A stretch of DNA of 64,000 nucleotides from assembly GCA_020635075.1 (NCBI GenBank), contig JACKAM010000003.1:1-64000 (forward strand), written 5' to 3'. The notes under the pieces are model-generated. The model searched no databases and was not told the origin of the DNA. It saw only the letters and a list, made by a program, of their open reading frames with translations. Of the stretch, positions 26,776-34,641 are shown piece by piece; the stretch's first letter is position 1, and each line of letters opens with the position of its first letter. Made by a program: the position numbers and the translations under genes. The DNA comes from Pseudobdellovibrionaceae bacterium. Its GTDB lineage: Bacteria; Bdellovibrionota; Bdellovibrionia; Bdellovibrionales; UBA1609.

Positions 26776-27180
26776 ATGTTTTGGTTTCGTGTATCCATCT
26801 ATTTATTTTGTCTGTCACTCACAGTTCCCGTGTGGGCTGAACTCTCAACTATTCAAATTGATGGGCCATTAGCAGCACAGCCCCAACAACATGAAATGAT
26901 CCTAATCGCCATGGCCCCAGCAGCCACTGAGCCTGCGACAACTTCAGTTGTCGGAGCCACCGGCACAGCAGATGCCCCTAAGGATGAGGTGATTGAGCCC
27001 GTTATCGAAGAACAAGAAGAAGACATGGCTCTCACGGCCATCTTCACAGACTATGAAAAAGCTGCTGCTGAAAAAGCCGAGCTTCTGGAGGAATCTCCTT
27101 TTGAAGAGAGCGATGGCATCATCGTCAGATCTGAGCAGGGCGAGATCCTTTTGGAAGAAGCTCAGGAAAGCTCACTCTAA
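26776..27180 (+). CDS. Small exported acidic protein of unknown function
   Basis: 134 residues. Signal peptide MFWFRVSIYLFCLSLTVPVW followed by A-E cleavage region; the mature part is Ala/Glu-rich and probably disordered or helical (IEPVIEEQEEDM). Start at 26776 chosen because GAGGAGGGG lies 7-8 bases upstream; a longer frame from 26638 would bury the signal peptide. No family recognised. Confidence 0.6.
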   Translation: MFWFRVSIYLFCLSLTVPVWAELSTIQIDGPLAAQPQQHEMILIAMAPAATEPATTSVVGATGTADAPKDEVIEPVIEEQEEDMALTAIFTDYEKAAAEKAELLEESPFEESDGIIVRSEQGEILLEEAQESSL

Positions 27181-27194
27181 GACATGATGATCTG

Positions 27195-27221
27195 GGATTG
27201 AGACAACTCATGTCTCAATCC
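27195..27221 (+). terminator. Hairpin after the small exported protein gene
   Basis: GGATTGAGACA and TGTCTCAATCC form a perfect 11-bp stem with a 5-base loop, 14 bp after the stop at 27180. The tail TTCTCGTTC is only partly T-rich. Confidence 0.6.
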
Positions 27222-27391
27222 TTCTCGTTCCGAGCTTCTGCTTAGGAGTTCGACAAAATCCAATATAAAATAAGAGTTCGTGTCGGTAGGTTAAAAGATG
27301 AATCAACCCCATGTGGAACGTTGACGGGCGACGGGTTGTAACGGCGATTCCGGTGTCGTCTCGTTCCGCTGAGGGCTTGTTGGGGGATCCA

Positions 27392-27823
27392 ATGGCTGCT
27401 GGGAAAGAACTGCCACCTGAGCGCAAACTTATCCTTCTCGTCGAGGACGACGAGTCCCTTCGTGCGTCTGTCGAAAAGCTCTTGCTGAGTGCTGGCTACT
27501 CAGTGAAGTCCGCAGGCAATGGTCTCCATGGCCAGCAGCTTCTGCGCACCGGCTCCACCTTTCACTTGATTCTGTCGGATCTGAAAATGCCCGGACAAAC
27601 GGGCCTCCAACTCCTGCAATGGGTGCGCAAAAGCGATTCCTTCCAGGACATTCCTTTTTTGATCTTCACCGCCAGTATGGCCAAACAGGACCTGGTGCTG
27701 GCGGCAAAGCTTGGGGTGTCCGAATACATCCTTAAGCCTTCACGCAACCAGGAGATCTTGCACAAAATCTCCAAAGCTCTGGCCAACGCGGAGATCATGG
27801 CCCGCTCAAAGGCTACAGCTTAA
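27392..27823 (+). CDS. Single-domain response regulator (CheY-like receiver)
   Basis: 143 residues from the ATG at 27392 (GGGGG upstream); longer starts are possible at 27311. Receiver features: acidic residues in LLVEDDESL, phospho-acceptor Asp in LILSDLKMPG, Thr in IFTAS, Lys in YILKPS. No output domain and no neighbouring kinase. Its stop codon directly abuts that of the convergent NYN gene. Confidence 0.85.
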   Translation: MAAGKELPPERKLILLVEDDESLRASVEKLLLSAGYSVKSAGNGLHGQQLLRTGSTFHLILSDLKMPGQTGLQLLQWVRKSDSFQDIPFLIFTASMAKQDLVLAAKLGVSEYILKPSRNQEILHKISKALANAEIMARSKATA

Positions 27824-28390
27824 CTAACTGCGATTAGGGTCGGGTTTCTTGCTTGGGTCGGCTTTTTTGTTGGTTCCCCGCCCCCTTCGTGGAGGCCCCT
27901 TCTTTGGTTTCTTTTCCTCACCGCCAAGAACAAAGCTCTCATCAAGAGGAAAATACTGATCCACAGCCTCTTTTACTTCCTGAGAGGTAGCTTGGGGCCA
28001 AGACCAAATTTCGGTGCGACAGCCACGGCTCTTGAGATACCAAACCAGGGGCAGAAAATCTTTGTCGCCCCCTAAGATAATGGCCACGTCCAACTTGTCC
28101 GCCATGGTGACGGCATCAATGACTAAAAAGGTGTCGGCGTTTTTCGCCGGCCGCCTGATCTCCCCGCCCAGGCCTTTCCAAAAAGTGACAAAGTCGGAAG
28201 AGATCTCTTTGTATTCTGGTTTGTAATAGAGAATGCGAATGATTTCTCGGTCACCAACGTGATCGAGAATCTTTTTATAATTGGTGTAGCCTTCCATGTG
28301 TTTGAGGCCGCTGAGTTCAATGTTCTCGGCATCAACGAAGATGCCGACCTTTTGAAAACACAGCTTTTGGCTACTTGGCTTGTTGTCCAC
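27824..28390 (-). CDS. NYN-domain (LabA/DUF88-like) putative ribonuclease
   Basis: 188 residues. A PIN-like NYN domain covers about 12-150: VGIFVDAENIE (first acidic site), FLVIDAVTMADKLD, and the metal-site block AIILGGDKDFLPLVWYLKSR. The C-terminal 35 residues are a Lys/Pro/Arg-rich tail (KKPKKGPPRRGRG) suited to RNA binding. NYN proteins are usually RNA-cleaving enzymes. It starts with GTG preceded by AGGA. Confidence 0.85.
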   Translation of the reverse strand: MDNKPSSQKLCFQKVGIFVDAENIELSGLKHMEGYTNYKKILDHVGDREIIRILYYKPEYKEISSDFVTFWKGLGGEIRRPAKNADTFLVIDAVTMADKLDVAIILGGDKDFLPLVWYLKSRGCRTEIWSWPQATSQEVKEAVDQYFPLDESFVLGGEEKKPKKGPPRRGRGTNKKADPSKKPDPNRS

Positions 28391-28593
28391 TCCTGGAGTC
28401 CTTTCTACGCCTACATTTCGATATGTCGTGATTACGCAATGTTATATCGCGGTTTTTTCTATCTTACCCTACCCTGAGATCCTCTGAAACCGAAAGCGCG
28501 GGGGCAACATCAAGAATTTCTCACTTTATTTATAGGTCCACTTCCGCTAAACACCCCAGCAGACCCAACGAAGAAAGACCAAAAGGAAGACAA

Positions 28594-31167
28594 ATGGAAG
28601 TAAATCTCGCCTCGGAGCAGGAGCTGTCTCTTGTTTTTCAGGCTCCTTTATGTGGATTGGTGATTCCCCTCGAAGAAGTGCCCGATCCAGTATTCGCCCA
28701 AAAAATGGTGGGAGAAGGCTTGGCCATCGACCCCACAAGTGAAAGACTCACCGCCCCATGCGCCGGTGAAATCGTGCAGATTCACCCCGCCTGTCACGCC
28801 CTCACTTTACGCCACCCCAGCGGCGTAGAGTTACTGATGCACATTGGGCTAGACACGGTGTCCTTGAAGGGTCAAGGCTTTAAGACCCTGGTGAAAGTGG
28901 GCGATCAGGTTGAGGCCGGAACCCCCCTGATTGATTTTGATGCCGACTTGATTGCCCAGCAGGTGCCGAGCCTCATCTCCCCTATCATTATATTACCGGG
29001 CGAAAAGCCTCTCGACTTTGAGGTCACCTATGGGCGAGCGTCGACGGGGGACAAAGGCTTTCTCGTGGTGCGCACCAAGGGACTAAGTTCACAAGCAAGT
29101 GGAACAGCCAACACGGCGACCGACGGGGAAGAGATCAACTCAGCGGTTTTGACCATGCATTTGCCTAACGGCCTTCATGCCCGCCCAGCTTCACTATTGG
29201 TCCAAGCCAGCAAACGTTTTTCGGCTGAAGTTCAATTGGTCTACCAAGATCGCCGCGCCAATTGCCGGTCTCTGGTTCAGCTTCTTGAACTGGCCATTCC
29301 CCTGAATGAAACCTTCTACTTGTCAGCAACGGGAGAAGAAAAATCTCAGGCTATTGCCGAACTCAGTCGCCTGCTCAACGAAATGAGCGAAGAAGCTGAG
29401 CCCACTCCCACGAAGAGAACAAGTAAAGACGTGGCCTCTTCTGCTGATGGCAAACGTCTGGCCGGAGTCACGGCCGCACCAGGAGTGACCGCGGGCCAGG
29501 TATTTATTCTCCATCACCAGGAGCTTCAAACTGAGGAAAAGGGACAAGGGCCACAGCAGGAACTCAAAACCCTGTTCGCCTCTCTCAAAAACGTCACCAA
29601 AGCCCTTCAGGAGCTACAAAGTCAGGTGAAGATATCCGCAGGATCAGCCCAAGCTGCCATCTTTTCGGCCCACCAAGATATTCTTGAAGACCCGGCACTG
29701 CTGTCAAAGATTGAAGATCATATAGACGCTGGCAAATCTGCTGCCTGGTCAGTCAATCATGTTTTCCACCATGAGGTGGAGCGCTTAGAAAATGTCCCCA
29801 ACGAACTCATCGCTGCTCGCGCCAATGACTTGAAAGACGTGGGCCGCAGAATCGTGGCCGACATTCTTGGCGGAAGCCTTTCTCTCCCCGAGCTGCCGCC
29901 TCAATCCATTTTGATTGCCGAGGACTTAAGCCCCTCCGATACCGCTGGTCTTGATCGCAGCAAGGTGGTGGGTTTTTGCACCCTCAAAGGGGGAAGCTCA
30001 AGTCACGTGGCCATTTTGGCTCGGTCCATGGGTATTCCAGCATTGGCCGCCATTGATGCGCGAGCCTTGAATCTGCAACCTGGCCAAAAGGTTTTATTGA
30101 ATGCCACCAATGGATTTCTGGAGCTGGACCCAGCCCCAGAAAAATTGGCCCAACTGATGGAGCTGCAGAACTCTTTGAATGAAAGACGCCTCAAGGAGGA
30201 GCAGGCCGCTCACCTTCCGGCGCGCACCAAGGATGATCACCGCGTTTTGGTCTACGCCAATTTTGCCTCTCACGAAGAGGCCGACCGAGGCCCCGGCCTG
30301 GGTGCCGAGGGCGTGGGACTTATGCGCAGTGAGTTTTTGTTTCTCAATCGCGAGGAAGCCCCCAGCGAAGAAGAGCAGTTTCAGATCTACAGCCACATGA
30401 CCCAGGCCATGGGTGCTGAAAGGCCCATCATCATTCGCACCCTGGATGTGGGTGGTGATAAACCACTCGCCTACTGTCCGATCCCTGAAGAAGAAAATCC
30501 ATTTTTAGGTGAACGGGGCATTCGTCTGCTGCTGAAGGAGCAAGATCTGTTTCGCAGCCAAATTCGGGCTCTGTTGAGAGCGGCCCAATCAGGTCCGATT
30601 CGCATCATGCTTCCCATGGTCACCAACCTGGAAGAGGTGCAGCAGGCCAAAGCCATTATACGCGAAGAGCAAGTGGCTCTCGGTGTGGGTCCCGTGCCCG
30701 TGGGTATCATGGTTGAAGTTCCTGCTGCCGCCTTGATTGCTGATCGATTGGCTCAAGAGGTGGACTTTTTCTCCATTGGGACCAACGACCTCACTCAGTA
30801 TGTGTTGGCCATGGACCGCAACCATCCCTCACTGGCCAGACAGGTGGATGGACTCCACCCTGCCGTTTTAACCATGATTGAAATGACCACCAAAGCGGCC
30901 CATGCTGCCGGGATCGAGGTGGGTGTTTGCGGGGGGACCGCCGGTGACTTGGTGGGGATCCCACTATTGGTAGGACTGGGAGTGGAAGAACTGAGTGTCA
31001 GTCTGCCCTCAGTGCCCGGGGTCAAAGCCCGGGTCAGAGAATTGGACTTAGTTGCATGTCGAAAGCTGGCGCAAAGAGCCCTAACTTTGTCGTCTGCCGA
31101 AGATGTACGTAAGTTGGTGAAAGAGGAAATGCCGGAATGGAGTACGGGGGAAGGAAAAAGGTTATGA
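28594..31167 (+). CDS. PTS multiphosphoryl transfer protein: IIA(Glc-type)-HPr-enzyme I
   Basis: 857 residues, three PTS components fused. IIA domain (about 1-165) with phospho-His83 in LLMHIGLDTV; HPr domain (about 183-270) with phospho-His195 in GLHARPAS and a regulatory-type Ser in CRSLVQLLEL; enzyme I (about 288-850) with phospho-His471 in GGSSSHVAI, the signature LDVGGDKPLAYCPIP and the C-terminal PEP-binding barrel. It passes phosphate from PEP to the membrane IIBC partner encoded next. The two genes overlap by 4 bp (ATGA), so IIA, HPr, EI and IICB for one sugar route are made together. Confidence 0.95.
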   Translation: MEVNLASEQELSLVFQAPLCGLVIPLEEVPDPVFAQKMVGEGLAIDPTSERLTAPCAGEIVQIHPACHALTLRHPSGVELLMHIGLDTVSLKGQGFKTLVKVGDQVEAGTPLIDFDADLIAQQVPSLISPIIILPGEKPLDFEVTYGRASTGDKGFLVVRTKGLSSQASGTANTATDGEEINSAVLTMHLPNGLHARPASLLVQASKRFSAEVQLVYQDRRANCRSLVQLLELAIPLNETFYLSATGEEKSQAIAELSRLLNEMSEEAEPTPTKRTSKDVASSADGKRLAGVTAAPGVTAGQVFILHHQELQTEEKGQGPQQELKTLFASLKNVTKALQELQSQVKISAGSAQAAIFSAHQDILEDPALLSKIEDHIDAGKSAAWSVNHVFHHEVERLENVPNELIAARANDLKDVGRRIVADILGGSLSLPELPPQSILIAEDLSPSDTAGLDRSKVVGFCTLKGGSSSHVAILARSMGIPALAAIDARALNLQPGQKVLLNATNGFLELDPAPEKLAQLMELQNSLNERRLKEEQAAHLPARTKDDHRVLVYANFASHEEADRGPGLGAEGVGLMRSEFLFLNREEAPSEEEQFQIYSHMTQAMGAERPIIIRTLDVGGDKPLAYCPIPEEENPFLGERGIRLLLKEQDLFRSQIRALLRAAQSGPIRIMLPMVTNLEEVQQAKAIIREEQVALGVGPVPVGIMVEVPAAALIADRLAQEVDFFSIGTNDLTQYVLAMDRNHPSLARQVDGLHPAVLTMIEMTTKAAHAAGIEVGVCGGTAGDLVGIPLLVGLGVEELSVSLPSVPGVKARVRELDLVACRKLAQRALTLSSAEDVRKLVKEEMPEWSTGEGKRL

Positions 31168-32924
31168 TTCGTTTATTGAGAGAGCAAGGATTTGCCCAAC
31201 TACAGAAGCTGGGGAAAGCCCTGATGTTGCCAGTTGCGGTATTGCCAGCAGCAGGTTTGTTACTGGGTATTGGAGCTGCCCATTTTGATATTATTCCCCT
31301 GGTCGTTTCCCAGGTGATGGAACAAGCTGGTGGAGCCATCTTTGGTAACCTGCCGCTGATCTTCGCCGTGGGTGTGGCTCTTGGCTACACGGATAACGAT
31401 GGTGTCTCCGCATTGGCCTCGGTCGTGGGCTTTGCGGTTCTCGTTGCCACCATGGGTGTGACAGCCAAAGCCCTGGGTGTGGAAACCAAAGCCATTATGG
31501 GAATGCAGTCCATCGACACCGGAGTGTTTGGCGGAATTCTCATCGGTATGGTGGCGGGGATTCTTTTTAACCGCTATTACCGCATTAAGCTTCCCACCTA
31601 CCTGGGATTTTTTGCCGGCAAACGATTTGTGCCCATCGCCACCGCCTTTGCGGCCGTGGGTATTGGTGTGGTGTTGAGCTTTGTTTGGCCGCCGATCGGG
31701 CAGGCCATTGATGCGGCTTCTGATTTTGCCGCCCAGGGAAGTCCTGAGTTTGCGTTTAGCCTCTATGGTTTTGTCGAGCGTTCTTTGATTCCCTTTGGCC
31801 TTCATCATATTTGGAATGTGCCCTTCTTTTTTGAAGTGGGACAGTACACTGATCCCGCGACGGGTGAGGTGATCAAAGGTGAAATCCATCGCTTTTTGGC
31901 TGGTGACCCCACTGCCGGCAACATGGCTGGTGGCTATTTGTTTAAGATGTTTGGACTGCCCGCTGCGGCCATTGCCATTTGGCGCACGGCCAAGCCTGAA
32001 AACCGCGCTAAAGTTGGCGGTATTATGATCAGTGCGGCCCTGACTTCCTTTTTAACAGGAATCACTGAGCCGATTGAATTCACCTTCTTGTTTGTGGCCC
32101 CGATTCTTTATTTCTTCCACGCAATTTTGTGCTCAGCTGCTTACCTGCTGTGTATCCTTCTTGGCATCAAGCACGGTATGACATTCTCGCATGGCTTTAT
32201 TGACTACGTGGTGTTGTTCTCCAAATCCTCCAACGGGCTTTGGCTGTGGGTGATTGGACCCATGTGGGCGGCTCTTTACTATGCCGTTTTCCATTTCTCC
32301 ATCAAGGCCTTTGGCTTAAAAACTCCAGGTCGGGAGGACGACAACGGGGTGGCGGCTGCACCAGTTCGTGAAGGCTCGGGAGGTATCGCTGAGCAATTGG
32401 TGATCGCCTTTGGTGGCGCCGGCAACATCACCTCACTTGATGCCTGCATCACCCGCCTACGTGTGACCGTCCGGGAAATCCAAAAAGTGGATCAACCCAC
32501 CTTGAAAACCATGGGCGCCACTGGCGTGGTGGTTGTTGGCAAAGGGGTTCAGGCCATCTTTGGTACCCGCTCTGAGAACCTCAAGACTGAAATGGAATTG
32601 TGGCTCAAGGGCGGAGCCGGTGAAGCTGCTATGGACGAGTCCGCTCCCGCAGTTTTGAAAGCCGTGGACCGTGAGTCCATGGAAGTGCAACTCCGCCGTT
32701 GGGTCGAAGCCCTTGGTGGCGAACACAATATTGCCGCCATCGACTGTGTGGCCGGAAACCGCCTCAGACTGGAGTTAAAGGAAAAGGGGTCCATGGATGA
32801 AAAGGCCCTGGAAAAGTCCGGCCTGAGGGCTCTTATGAACCTCCAGGGCGGCCTTGTGCACCTGTTGGTGGGTAAGGAAGCTCCCTCTTTGGCGGCGAAG
32901 CTACGCACAATAGTCTTCGGCTAA
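31164..32924 (+). CDS. nagE: PTS N-acetylglucosamine-type IICB permease with second, degenerate IIB
   Basis: 586 residues. The IIC membrane domain (about 1-375) resembles the GlcNAc branch of the glucose family: FGLHHIWNVPFFFEVGQY and ITEPIEFTFLFVAP. The IIB domain (about 400-475) has the phospho-Cys in SLDACITRLRV. A second IIB-like copy follows (about 505-585: ALGGEHNIAAIDC and NRLRLEL). When aligned on RLR, Ala replaces the phospho-Cys, although a Cys lies two residues earlier. No IIA follows, since that is in the fused upstream protein. GlcNAc specificity is by resemblance; glucose is possible. Confidence 0.88.
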   Translation: MIRLLREQGFAQLQKLGKALMLPVAVLPAAGLLLGIGAAHFDIIPLVVSQVMEQAGGAIFGNLPLIFAVGVALGYTDNDGVSALASVVGFAVLVATMGVTAKALGVETKAIMGMQSIDTGVFGGILIGMVAGILFNRYYRIKLPTYLGFFAGKRFVPIATAFAAVGIGVVLSFVWPPIGQAIDAASDFAAQGSPEFAFSLYGFVERSLIPFGLHHIWNVPFFFEVGQYTDPATGEVIKGEIHRFLAGDPTAGNMAGGYLFKMFGLPAAAIAIWRTAKPENRAKVGGIMISAALTSFLTGITEPIEFTFLFVAPILYFFHAILCSAAYLLCILLGIKHGMTFSHGFIDYVVLFSKSSNGLWLWVIGPMWAALYYAVFHFSIKAFGLKTPGREDDNGVAAAPVREGSGGIAEQLVIAFGGAGNITSLDACITRLRVTVREIQKVDQPTLKTMGATGVVVVGKGVQAIFGTRSENLKTEMELWLKGGAGEAAMDESAPAVLKAVDRESMEVQLRRWVEALGGEHNIAAIDCVAGNRLRLELKEKGSMDEKALEKSGLRALMNLQGGLVHLLVGKEAPSLAAKLRTIVFG

Positions 32925-32950
32925 ATTCTCAAGCTGAGACAGTCTTTTCT

Positions 32951-32981
32951 AAAGAGCCTTATGATTTTCATAAGGCTCTTT
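32951..32981 (+). terminator. Terminator of the PTS operon
   Basis: AAAGAGCCTTATG and CATAAGGCTCTTT form a 13-bp perfect stem with a 4-base loop, 26 bp after the nagE stop. The tail is short of T, but the stem is very stable and symmetric. Confidence 0.75.
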
Positions 32982-33012
32982 GCGTCTCAAGATAAGGCAA
33001 AATTTCCAGATT

Positions 33013-33041
33013 TTGTCGACCTCCTCGACAGTGTTTAATTC
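33013..33041 (+). promoter_or_regulatory. Candidate promoter of the structured RNA
   Basis: TTGTCG at 33013-33018 and TAATTC at 33036-33041 are 17 bp apart. The predicted start falls at about 33044-33048, exactly at the first strand of the RNA's closing stem. Confidence 0.45.
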
Positions 33042-33043
33042 TT

Positions 33044-33199
33044 GGTTCTGACCTCACCCTGAAATCGACTAGAGGCCCTCAGGGGCTGTGTTATCAATGG
33101 CATACCTTGTGAAGTGGGAAGTGATACCCGGTCAGATGACAACCCTGGGCCTTGCAATGCTCTTAGAGTCAGAACATTATGTTCTGGCTCTTTTTTTTT
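33044..33199 (+). ncRNA. Candidate standalone structured RNA, 6S-like in layout
   Basis: No open frame. The 5' strand GTTCTGAC (33045-33052) is exactly complementary to GTCAGAAC (33168-33175), so the ends can close. Inside, AGGCCC..AGGG (33073-33084) pairs with CCCTGGGCCT (33143-33152) and TATCA (33092-33096) with TGATA (33122-33126). The unpaired flanks of about 20 and 15 bases form a large central bubble. The 3' end is a strong terminator. A closing stem, a bubble and an apical arm in about 156 bases resemble 6S RNA, but I cannot confirm conserved 6S bases. The next downstream gene is antisense, so this is not a leader. Confidence 0.5.
33165..33199 (+). terminator. Rho-independent terminator of the structured RNA
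   Basis: AGAGTCAGAAC and GTTCTGGCTCT form an 11-bp stem with one G-T wobble, followed by nine T. The left arm includes GTCAGAAC, which is also the partner of the RNA's 5' end, so the two pairings exclude each other. Confidence 0.88.
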
Positions 33200-33225
33200 G
33201 CCCGGCTTGAATTCAATGTTCAGAA

Positions 33226-33609
33226 TCAGCCTTTGTTGTGGCGGGCGGTGATCACGGTCTTGATGTTGCCGCGAACATTAAAGTCCCCTTTGACTTCAAT
33301 CTCCCAAGGGTCCAGAAGCTCCACCAGTTCATTGAGAATATGATTGGTCACGTCCTCGTGAAAGACCTTCTGGTTGCGAAAGCCATTGATGTAGAGCTTG
33401 AGCGACTTCAGTTCCACACACCACTTGTCGGGCACATAACGAATGTAAATGGTGGCAAAATCAGGAAATCCACTGCGCGGACAAAGACAGGTGAACTCGG
33501 GGCAGGTGAATTCAATGTCGTAGCGGCGGACCTGGGTGCGATTCTCAAAACGCTCCAGACGGTTTTGCTCCACTGCCAATTCCCCATACAGTTTATCCGA
33601 ATCCGACAT
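33226..33609 (-). CDS. queF: NADPH-dependent 7-cyano-7-deazaguanine reductase
   Basis: 127 residues, the short unimodular QueF type. It reduces preQ0 to preQ1 in queuosine biosynthesis. The active-site Cys43 is in CLCPRSGFPDFA with Asp50 following, and ELKSLKLY and the FHEDVTNHI segment (catalytic His/Glu region) are typical. Stands alone; the other queuosine genes are not in this window. Confidence 0.94.
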   Translation of the reverse strand: MSDSDKLYGELAVEQNRLERFENRTQVRRYDIEFTCPEFTCLCPRSGFPDFATIYIRYVPDKWCVELKSLKLYINGFRNQKVFHEDVTNHILNELVELLDPWEIEVKGDFNVRGNIKTVITARHNKG

Positions 33610-33787
33610 CCCTTAGTCTCCTGAAATGATTCAATTCAGGTCTCTCAGTAGCAGGTCATGCCCTAAAACGCAACGCAACAGCCTCTTTGGCCTTTTGGGG
33701 GTAAGGCTGGAATTTTCTTTCATGGTCATTTCCTTTGTTGCCTTTTGGCCCCCTGCCCCCTAACTTGGAAATCCTGTGAGGTCGTTC

Positions 33788-34333
33788 ATGATCCGAGGGT
33801 TCCTTTACATTTTTTACATACTGACTGCCGGAATGGTCCTGAGTTCCTGTGTCACCAATCCTCCTTTGGATCGCCAGGGCTGTGAAAATGCAGACTGGTA
33901 TGAGCTCGGCCGCCGGGACGGAGCCCAAGGCCTCCCCGTCAACGTCTACGAGAGCCGTCGCCAGGACTGTGGACTCAAATCTGAAATCGCCCGCGAAAAC
34001 CTTTATCTCAACGGCCGAAATGCCGGACTCGTGGACTTTTGCACCTCGGACAATGGCTTTGAAATGGGCCGCACGGGTCAGATCTACTACTATGTCTGCC
34101 CGGTGGACGAAGAAGTGGAGTTCCTCAGCCGTTACCGTGTGGGCCGCAAGGTCTACCAGCTTGAAAAGGCCAATCAGGAAATCTCCTCGGAACTGGAAAC
34201 TCTCCTCGCCCGTCTGCGCTCGGCCCAAATCTCCGCCCAACAAAAGGGCGCCTTGGGTAAGCAGGTCGAAAACCTCAAAAGTGCCCGCGTGCAAAACGAC
34301 AAGGCCCTCCAGGAACTTAAGCGCAGCCTCTAA
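33788..34333 (+). CDS. DUF2799-type lipoprotein
   Basis: 181 residues from the ATG at 33788, with GAGGT upstream. Signal peptide with lipobox VLSSC, so an envelope lipoprotein. The core fits DUF2799: NADWYELGRRDGAQGLP, then NLYLNGRNAGLVDFC, then GFEMGRTGQIYYYVC, with conserved Cys and Gly positions. The C-terminal about 50 residues form a coiled coil. Function of the family is unknown. Confidence 0.8.
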   Translation: MIRGFLYIFYILTAGMVLSSCVTNPPLDRQGCENADWYELGRRDGAQGLPVNVYESRRQDCGLKSEIARENLYLNGRNAGLVDFCTSDNGFEMGRTGQIYYYVCPVDEEVEFLSRYRVGRKVYQLEKANQEISSELETLLARLRSAQISAQQKGALGKQVENLKSARVQNDKALQELKRSL

Positions 34334-34641
34334 ATTTCAATTTGTGGGTTTTGAACTCGGACAGAGTGTTTAAGGTGTGGTCAAGTGCGAGGTAAGGTAA
34401 CACCCTCTCCGCAGTCCCCCTGTGTAAAACTGTCTACTCCTTATCTCTTGAAATCATTGAGTAATCAGAAATTCTTCCACATTTTAAAAAGTGTCTCAGC
34501 TTGAGATCACTGTCTCAATCTGATTTGTAAGTCGCTCAGATTTGCGGGCATACTGAGTGTGTACCCGCGATCTGTGTAGCCAAGTTGCACGTCCTGGAGA
34601 TCGCTGTTCCTGTTTCCTGCGTAAAATGGGTGGAGAAGTTC
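34334..34641. other. 308-bp leader and promoter region of the Gly-Pro-Gly lipoprotein gene
   Basis: No gene supported. A hairpin with stem GCGGG/CCCGC, extended by ATAC/GTGT, lies at 34544-34568 in the likely leader. TTGAGA at 34501 with a poor -10 could be a promoter, but this is weak. Confidence 0.35.

Noticed and set aside
33656..34294. Minus-strand open frame of 212 residues
   Set aside because: It lies opposite the DUF2799 lipoprotein gene, which has a signal peptide, lipobox and known family pattern. The minus frame has none.
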